Shown here: positions 57,167 through 64,000 of the stretch, piece after piece
How the letters are laid out: the number at the start of each line of letters is the position of its first letter
Position numbering within the stretch: the first letter of the stretch is position 1
Source: Drosophila pseudoobscura
Taxonomy: Eukaryota; Arthropoda; Insecta; Diptera; Drosophilidae
Assembly: GCF_009870125.1 (NCBI RefSeq)
Contig: NC_046683.1
Location: forward strand, 19,849,001 to 19,913,000
DNA length: 64,000 nt
Direction: 5' to 3'
The notes under the pieces: model-generated
Database searches by the model: none
Seen by the model: the letters and a program-made list of their open reading frames with translations, nothing else
Told to the model about the DNA's origin: nothing
Position numbers and translations under genes: made by a program

Positions 57167-58936
57167 AAAACCACTTTGGAACGCTGTAAAAAGGTCCTGG
57201 AGCTCGATTTTCATATAGTGATACCAAAATTTGTTTAACCCCATGCCAATTTTCGATGGAACTGACTTTGGCACAGAGGGGAAAAAGGGTATTAGGGGCT
57301 TTCGGGTTACTCTAGCCATCCGTAGTAAGTATTATTTTCAAATTAATATGTATATTGTGATATAATAAACATGATTATTTGTTTACAGCGAGATTTAAGG
57401 AACGATTTTCTTTAGAAGTCGGTCTTTCGACCGAATAACTCAAAAATTCTTCCAGTACGTCTTGGACAGAGTGTCGAAGGGGCAAAAACAAATTAAATTT
57501 AATTCACTAATCTAATTCATCTATTCATTGTACTATACAAATTAAAAATTAAAATTAATTCAAACTATACTACAAATTATTAAAATCAAAAATCATTGTG
57601 CGTCCCTTTTCATATTACTTTCGGCTCGCAAAAGATATCACAAAAGATGTCATAAGGGGCTCGCAAGCGATATTGCAAAATCCTCGCAAACAATATTGTA
57701 AAAGTCTCCCAAAAGATATCATAAAAGGCTCGCAAACGATATTGCAAAAGTCTCCCAAAAGATATCATAAAAGGCTCGCAAACGATCCGTTTTTGAGCTA
57801 TCGAAAATGAAACTTTCATTGCAGATTTTTCGTTTTCAGATCTTAATTCGATAGTTTTACATGGCTGAGTTTCGCGTAACTCTCGTTTGCGATATCGTTT
57901 ACGAAGTTTTGGTCCACTGTGTACATATGTATGTATGTATGCATGCACGCTTGTGTGTACATGGTATACGGGATACCAGACTACTTTGAGTTCCCTCTAG
58001 TCGGATGGGAAATGGGAATACCTGTTTTAAGGGTATACAAAGAATGCACATATGTATAAATGTATGGATGCATGTAGTACATATGTACACATGAACATAT
58101 TAGCTATCTGCGGTTGGTAGTTCCATCATCAGCACTACGACCATTATGATCATTAAGCTGCGGTTTCGGGAACTGGTTTCAGTCAAACCGATGAGTATTA
58201 CTCGTTCTATAGGGTTCGGTTTGGATTTTGGTTTGGCTCTGGCTCTGGCAAGAAATAACAAAACCACAGACTACCTTTTCTGGTAGTCCCCTTCCTTGTG
58301 CATTCTCACTCATGAATATTTCTCTGCCTTAAATGCAATTCTCAAATATTTCTGGTTGTAGCTCAAAATTATTCCAAGTATGTCAAGGATGGTACGAGTA
58401 TGAGATCGATCGGATCGATTGATTCTACATGCAGACGGGCTGTGGACTGGGCTGTGACTGAAAGTCGGAGACGTAGACATGCCATGTTCTTGTTGGGGGC
58501 ACAATTTAAATTGATCGAAGCAGGCAAACACCGAGCATACAAATGAGGGGCATCAGACGAAGATGGAGCGAAGGAGGCAACCAGACAGACAAAAGAGAGA
58601 GGCGCAGATTGAGGGAATAGGGGAACAACCGAAATGAAAAGAAAACGCAGAGACGCCGACGACGGGTTCCCCCAATCTGCAAACAGATAATTGGTTGGCC
58701 ATTAACGCCGTCATTATCGACATGTCATGTGGAAGGTCCACAAGCCACTCAGTTTCCAGATCAGGGACGGTCATTCTCCCAAATTCGACGCAAGTGCACC
58801 CAATGCGATATCCTCTGTACTCAAAATATCAACGAATTCTACTGCTTTGAATTGCCATAACCATAACACAGATTTTCTTGTAGTCAGCTCTGAAACGCAG
58901 CCTTTCATACACAAATGTACCCATATAGCCGATGTA
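57167..58936. other. Intergenic, repeat-bearing, no gene
   Basis: Apart from the 46 bp repeat (57625-57790) and a TATG run near 57925-57945, I see no ORF or RNA gene with support. ORFs in this stretch are short and without motifs. Confidence 0.4.
57625..57790 (+). repeat. Tandem repeat, unit about 46 bp
   Basis: Three to four imperfect copies of a unit containing ctcgcaaacgatattgcaaa and ctcccaaaagatatcataaa. The last two copies are almost identical. It lies just downstream of the full DINE-1. Confidence 0.7.
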
Positions 58937-59602
58937 CGAGGGCTGTTCAATAACTGACTATGAATGAAATGTTGCGTGTGTGGGGGCAATTCATAGCCTA
59001 ATTCATGGAAATTTTCCAAGGAAACTACACATGTGTGCACCTGTAAGAGACATTGTCCCGGTAAAAACTAATTTTGTTCTAGGCCAAATGCGGTCGTTTC
59101 GTTTTCGAAACCTCATTAAATCGACATACATAATACGTTGGCATAATGGTTTTGCCCTGTTGAAGGTAGTCAATGTGGATAGAACCGCGGGCATCCCCAA
59201 AACCGGTTTCACCCTGAGAAACCCACCGTTATGATTGCTGCTTGGTCTCTGGTGTGTTTTGGTAGATCCTCACTTAATCCACGGTTACGAGACAGCGCAT
59301 AACCTCATCCTGATTGTTGTTACACTACGCCAGACACTCCTGCGAAGTTGCGATCGCTTGTGAGCAAACGCGGCAGTTATCTTGCGTAAAGCTTTCTCAT
59401 ACCCCAGTGATCATTCAAAATTAAAACCACTGAGCCCAATGATATGCCTATGGCCTAATCCAAACTTGGTCTGTACAATGACTGCACCATCAAGTGGCCC
59501 ATGTGACACCAGCAGAAGTCTGTTACGCGCGAATCACAGGCAAAAACGCAGCCCGTGTAAAATTTAAATTCAAAAAGTCTCGGACTTGTTAAACAGCGCT
59601 CA
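58937..59602 (-). mobile_element. Internally deleted, decayed mariner transposon
   Basis: The left end TA|cgagggctgttcaataa (58935 on) is a typical mariner terminal repeat. A degraded mirror, gttaaacagcgctcaTA, ends at about 59602. Read on the minus strand, pieces of transposase are recognisable: GMRKL...AAFAHKRSQ, then IHIDYLQQGKTI, a degraded KVLFHQDNAPVH equivalent (KLVFTGTMSLTGAHMC), and FHELGYELPPHTQ. After that the C-terminal part is missing and the terminal repeat follows. Frame changes and stops are many, so it is inactive. Confidence 0.75.
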
Positions 59603-60776
59603 TATAGTGTGGACCTATGGAACACATCTTATCTGGAACCCGAGTGTGCTCCATAAATTCATTCGATGCAGGGCTCCGGCAATTGCTGAACCGCGCACTA
59701 CACTATCATATAAATCAGCACTCTCCGAGCAGCCAGCTGCCCCGATAAGGCCAAATCATATGCCAGAGGGGAGCACAACTTGTGGTACATATGCACATAT
59801 GTACATACGTGGTTGTAAGATTGCCTGTAGAAGCATTTATGTCCCTTGGTTCTAACGCTTATCGTTCAACTGCGTTGAGTGGAGGAAATGCGAGAATAAT
59901 CAAACAACAAATGGGGGATTTTCTCGTTCTTCGTTCCAGTTTTGCGTTGCTTGTTTATTAATATTTAACATTATAATTATCATAATTATTAAGAGCGGAC
60001 TTTATGGCTACGTTCTCCATACATGGGTACAATATGCGTGTGTTGAGGCATAATCCATATTCATTAGTAATTAGGCATCATCTGGCTGGGTTCTCAGCCA
60101 GTTCCCATGCAGTACAAGTTAAATAAAAGTAGAGTTACATATGTATAACGAGTACGTATAGCTAAGGCACATATGGGTGCGTGCATGCGTGCGTATATAT
60201 AGATATATGTATATATATCATATCTGTATGGTAGGTTTTTATAGGGTTTACCACTTATTCTTTATTCAATGCATACGTGGCACTTAGAGGCCGCCTTTGG
60301 GGGCACCTTCTCGAATTTAGCACAGCTAAAGTGGACAAAAAAAAACGTTTCCTTCCTTCCTCGGGGCTCGTTCCTTCTTGCCTTAATGACTAAAACTTAA
60401 TCTTTATATAGAGCATATATGTATATATATGTATTGTGTGTGAGTGTGAGGGTTACTTCAAATAAATATTTACAAAGCAAACATTGGCGGGGGTGGGTGT
60501 TTTAAGGGCATGGGGGCGGGGGACTACAACAGTCTAAAATGATTTAGCAAAAAACCTTCTCCACTTTGATGATGATCACTATCCACATTTTTCTTGGACA
60601 GGTTTTAGCTACAAAAATTAGCAAAAAAAAAAAGAATAGAAAATACAAAAATGGGCGGCGTGTGAGGGTGTTGGGGCGTGGGTATGGTTAATATATGTAA
60701 TATCTAGCAAATAGATATACAAATAACTGGGCTCCAGCGAAGGTCTTCCGAAGTATCTTGCGTTCTTACAGAATCC
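59603..60776. other. Intergenic and 3' UTR of Lsd-2
   Basis: The Lsd-2 3' UTR lies left of 60777; candidate poly(A) signals (TTTATT on the plus strand) are near 60261 and 59954. TATA-type dinucleotide runs lie at 60195-60225 and 60413-60432. Confidence 0.45.
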
Positions 60777-63700
60777 TTACTGAACCGATGAGGACGCTGG
60801 TTTGCTCTTGGCAACTTTGGGCTTGGACACAGCCGCCGAGTTGGGTTTCGAGTTCGAGCTGTTGGTGGCGGCGGTGGTGGTAGTATTGCTGGTGCTACTC
60901 GATCCATAGGGCGAACAAGTTTCCCCGAGTGTCGACTGCTCGACATTTGTGCCCATCGACGAATTGATAAAGTTAATGTACTGATGCAGCTTGAGTGCGG
61001 CTATCAGAGAGCTCAGATAGTCGTTGATGTTGCCCTTTTGGACCTGCTTGATCTGTCGGGAGACATTTCGATAGACGCGACGTGAGATCTTGTTGGATAG
61101 TCGGCCAACGGTCTGGACTGTGTGTAAGACTGGATCCTCGCTGGCGGAAACTGGCACTGCAATGAATAGAGGAATACGACGACATTAGTTGGGGCTTCTA
61201 GTTCTCTTTTGACAATCTGCGTGAAAACATTCGGTTCGGAAGATGGGTTTAGGTGCATGGGATGGGTTAGATCGTTGGTGGGGTGTTGCGTGCTTACCAT
61301 AAACTTGTTGAGTTCCCTATCGATAATGCCTATGATCTCTGGGTTTCTTCTAACGTACTCAACAATTTCAGTTATGATTTTCAGGGACATGGATAGGAAA
61401 ACCGTAGAGGCGGCCACTAAGAATCTATCATCAATCTCTCGATCGTGATCGTAGTCGTAGCTCTCCCCAACAACAACCACTAACAAACAGCACAGAAAGA
61501 GAGAGATAGAGAGAAAGATTAAGTTAGAAAATTAGTCATCTATGCAACAGTTAATTAAGGTTAATTTTGAGTGGGTTGTGGGTGTCTTGGACTAGGACAG
61601 GTATTCAAATCTAACCATAGAAAAGTTTCCCCCAACCGTAAATTAGAAATACGTCAGTTTTTCTTTAGCTTTTTCTCATCTTTTGATGTTATGGGAAGGC
61701 AGTAGAATAGGGGGATTTGTAAGGGTGTAGGGTGAGTGTGATTTCCATCCGATTATAAGTATTAGCCCCCAATATTAGTCTTTATGCATGCGTATTGCTT
61801 CGTAGTTGGGACAGTGTTAGTGTTAGGAACAAACGAACAGAGGAAATATCAAATTGATCGCAGACAGGCAAGCGATGGCAGTAGGGAACAAGACTTACTG
61901 TCATTTTCGGAACTCTTGCCATTTTGCACGACGACATTTTGTTTATCATCTGAGAATTAAAAATATTTACGATTTATTTTTAGCATTTTGTTTACACACC
62001 ATGAGGCAAAGAAAACATATCAAGCAGTTTAATTGCGGGGCAAAATGGAGATGGAAGCTAGCCAAAATGCCGCCCAGGCATCAGTATTAGCATTATATCA
62101 TAAGATGGGGCGTCGTCATCGTCTGTCCGCCAGAGCCCACCATTAATGGATGGATGGATTAATGAATGGATGGACAGATGGATCGGACATCAAGGATCAA
62201 GCCGGAGACATCACCAGACCAGATCAGATCATCAGCACTCACCGTTATCCTCCTCCACATCCGACTCGCTCTTGGGGAAGTAGTACTCAAGGAGGCGCTC
62301 GGCTAGGGCTGTGGTGGTGTCCACTCCGTTGACGGCCAGGCTGCCGTACTGGGTGGCCAGCACCTCGTTAGCCTTCTGCCAGGCGAGATCCTTGAGGGAA
62401 GCGGCCTTCTGTTGGCCGGCTGCCTTGAACTTGACCACGCGCTCCAGGTGCGGCTGCACCACATCGATCACCTTGCTCTTGGCCTGGTTGTAGATCTCTT
62501 GGGGCGTGTCCTTGATTATCGGTGCCTTCACCTCCAGCTTATCGATGCCCTTGACGAGGGTTTGGTCCACGAACGAGATCGGGCGATCCAATTTAGTCAC
62601 ATACGGCGCCGCCGTTGTCACGGCCCGGGTCACGCAATCCTCGGCTGCCGTCAGCGCCCATTCGAAGACGCGATTCTTGCCTATAAATAAATCAATTGGA
62701 CAGTTTTTGCACATGAAACTTCTGGAATTATAGACATATGTACATATGCATGTATGTATGTGTATATGTACATACGCGTAGTGGCAGGGCATGTCAGATA
62801 AGCCGGCCACTTATCAGCAGCCGCAGCAACAACAACAGGGGGAATGTCACTTTTGACTGATAAGAAACTGCGCAGTATGTACTTGTAAGGCATCTCCCCT
62901 AGAGCTAGGCTCCATCTATCTCTATTTATTTGTGTGTGTGTATCTATCTATTCGTCTGACAAGTTTAGACTTTGATAGTTCGTCATACAGAAAACAAGAC
63001 TATTCCACCAACAACAAGAAAAAAACCACAGAAGCACCGCAATATTAATTCTGCGGTGTGTAAGTGTGTGCAATAGCAAACGAAATATCACAAACAAGTC
63101 GAAAGTCCAACTAAAGTTCGGTGTGGGAAAGAGATGGAGGTACAGGGAGCAAGACAGTGGCGTGGGCCGACAGGGTGACCGTACCGCTACGCGAACCAAC
63201 ATCGCGTCTGGCGGCTCAGATTGCAGTTCAATGTGCGAAAGAGACAGAGGCATAAGGATCCAGACAGAGGCGTGGACCAACAGGGTTCTCCGACTGCATG
63301 CCCACCATTTTACAATCCCCCGTCATACGCGGCGACTCTGATTGCAATCATTAAATATGTGTACCCACACACATGTGCATGCCCTTTGTGTTCGTGTGTG
63401 TATGAAACGTTTCAGTCTACGTGTTGTTTGCCTCTGCTCTTCTCTCTTCTCTTTTTGGATTTTATTTGCCGTTTTCTTTTCGATTTTGCCAAGTTTTGTT
63501 ATGTAAATTTGAGCGAACTTTGATCGCAAAGCGTCACGAGGGCAAAGTACCGCACAAAAAATAGATATTTGTACATACCTTCCACCTCCCACTTTTCTTT
63601 GTGGTTCTTGCTAGGTCATGGTTGTTGTTGCTGTCACGTCGGCTGTGATTTTGATTATTAGCTACTAGCAATCAATTAACATCAATTGAGTTTAATTTTG

Positions 63701-64000
63701 GCCCATTGTCGGGCAATCAAAAAAATGTATGGTTCGGCTTTGGCTGTGCCCGCATTCGAATTCAAACACGATTTTGGCACTCAAAATGGCGATCAATGCA
63801 CTCGAAAGTCGAAGCAACGGTGATCGTTTTCGGTTTCAGTTGCATTTGCTTTTGCTCTATTCGCTGCTGCTACTGCTGGAGAGCTAGTGTCATTGGGCCT
63901 GGCAATGCCGTAAAGCGGTGCACCGTTACTTGACCGGCCGAGAGTTCAATGCACGCAAAGGGGAATCGCAAGCAAATTGTTTTATGAATTCCACTTACCT
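60777..64000 (-). CDS. Lsd-2: Perilipin-2 (Lsd-2), 3' exons; 5' end outside window
   Basis: Lipid-droplet coat protein that guards stored fat from lipases. Coding exons seen on the minus strand: 62243-62680, 61899-61949 and 60777-61156, with phases matching (1, 1). The first holds [18 protein letters not shown] and the 11-mer helical region ([20 protein letters not shown]). The second holds [16 protein letters not shown]. The last begins [15 protein letters not shown], includes the four-helix-bundle part ([28 protein letters not shown]) and ends in a Ser/Thr-rich tail [10 protein letters not shown] donor GTAAGT complement at 63993-63998 shows the preceding exon starts at the window edge. A second donor lies at 63573-63578. 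An alternative cassette exon is listed separately. The N-terminal PAT domain is not in the window. Confidence 0.92.
61298..61479 (-). CDS. Lsd-2: Candidate cassette exon of Lsd-2
   Basis: Between the 51-base exon (61899-61949) and the terminal exon lies a 182-base segment with an excellent pyrimidine-rich acceptor (tttgttag) and a GTAAGC donor after ATG (61298-61300). It accepts the incoming phase and stays open for 61 codons ([14 protein letters not shown]...RELNKFM), including a hydrophobic helix [17 protein letters not shown]. Because 182 is not a multiple of three, inclusion moves the terminal exon to another frame that is also open for 48 codons and then stops (61013). This would give an isoform with a different, shorter C-terminus. 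Confidence 0.5.
62681..63992 (-). other. Lsd-2 intron
   Basis: Intronic sequence with a TATG/CATA microsatellite near 62735-62770 and a GTGTGT run near 62930. An internal donor-like site (63573-63578) preceded by a frame-compatible stretch (after ctag at about 63614) could mark a 36-base mini-exon, which I cannot confirm. Confidence 0.4.

Noticed and set aside
1-64000. tRNA, rRNA or snRNA genes
   Set aside because: No A/B box pairs, cloverleaf-compatible segments or rRNA signatures were seen on reading; a covariance search would be needed to exclude small RNAs.

Overview
The window reads as a fruit-fly nuclear genome, most likely a member of the Drosophila obscura group. Single-copy genes with small GT-AG introns are recognisable by protein similarity to Drosophila genes that I recall as X-linked (Muller element A) in D. 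melanogaster: mof, the GPI-transamidase subunit GPAA1, Usp30, a TCP11-like gene, a brummer-type lipase and Lsd-2. Non-autonomous DINE-1-type Helitron copies and (CATA/TATG)n microsatellites are abundant. The species and chromosome are inferences; no search was run.

Positions 1 to about 24,990 are an accessory amplification block. A large inverted repeat has its left arm at 1-4126 (running off the window) and its right arm at about 5775-12500, around a 1.65 kb spacer. The right arm continues into four direct repeats of about 3.7-5.3 kb (U1-U4). Each copy carries an intronless gene for an unrecognised 353-residue basic, coiled-coil protein. Three copies are intact (left arm, U1, U4). Two (U2, U3) share one 484 bp deletion. 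A 5'-truncated RNase H-bearing LINE and a full DINE-1 inserted into the right arm/U1 only, so they date after the duplications. The inner parts of the arms hold a second unrecognised coding region split by an in-frame TAG in both arms.

Positions 25,000-32,880 are transposon-rich. They hold one unrecognised 356-residue gene (25950-27020), a six-exon gene resembling the DUF4806 family (29045-30066), DINE-1 fragments and a broken gypsy-like LTR fossil.

Positions 32,880-53,360 are a dense housekeeping block: GPAA1 (-), mof (-) with a greatly expanded acidic repeat region, a Phf7/G2E3-like PHD gene (+) head to head with mof, Usp30 (-), a TCP11-like gene (+), a DCAF10/WDR32-like WD40 gene (-) and a patatin-type lipase (+, probably dob). 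DRE-type TATCGATA motifs mark several of the divergent promoters.

Positions 53,360-64,000 hold a long intergenic interval with a full-length DINE-1, a 46 bp tandem repeat and an internally deleted mariner. The 3' half of Lsd-2 (perilipin 2, -) follows; its 5' exons lie beyond the window. Functionally the block pairs dosage-compensation and male germline chromatin genes (mof, Phf7-like) with lipid-droplet genes (dob-like lipase, Lsd-2).
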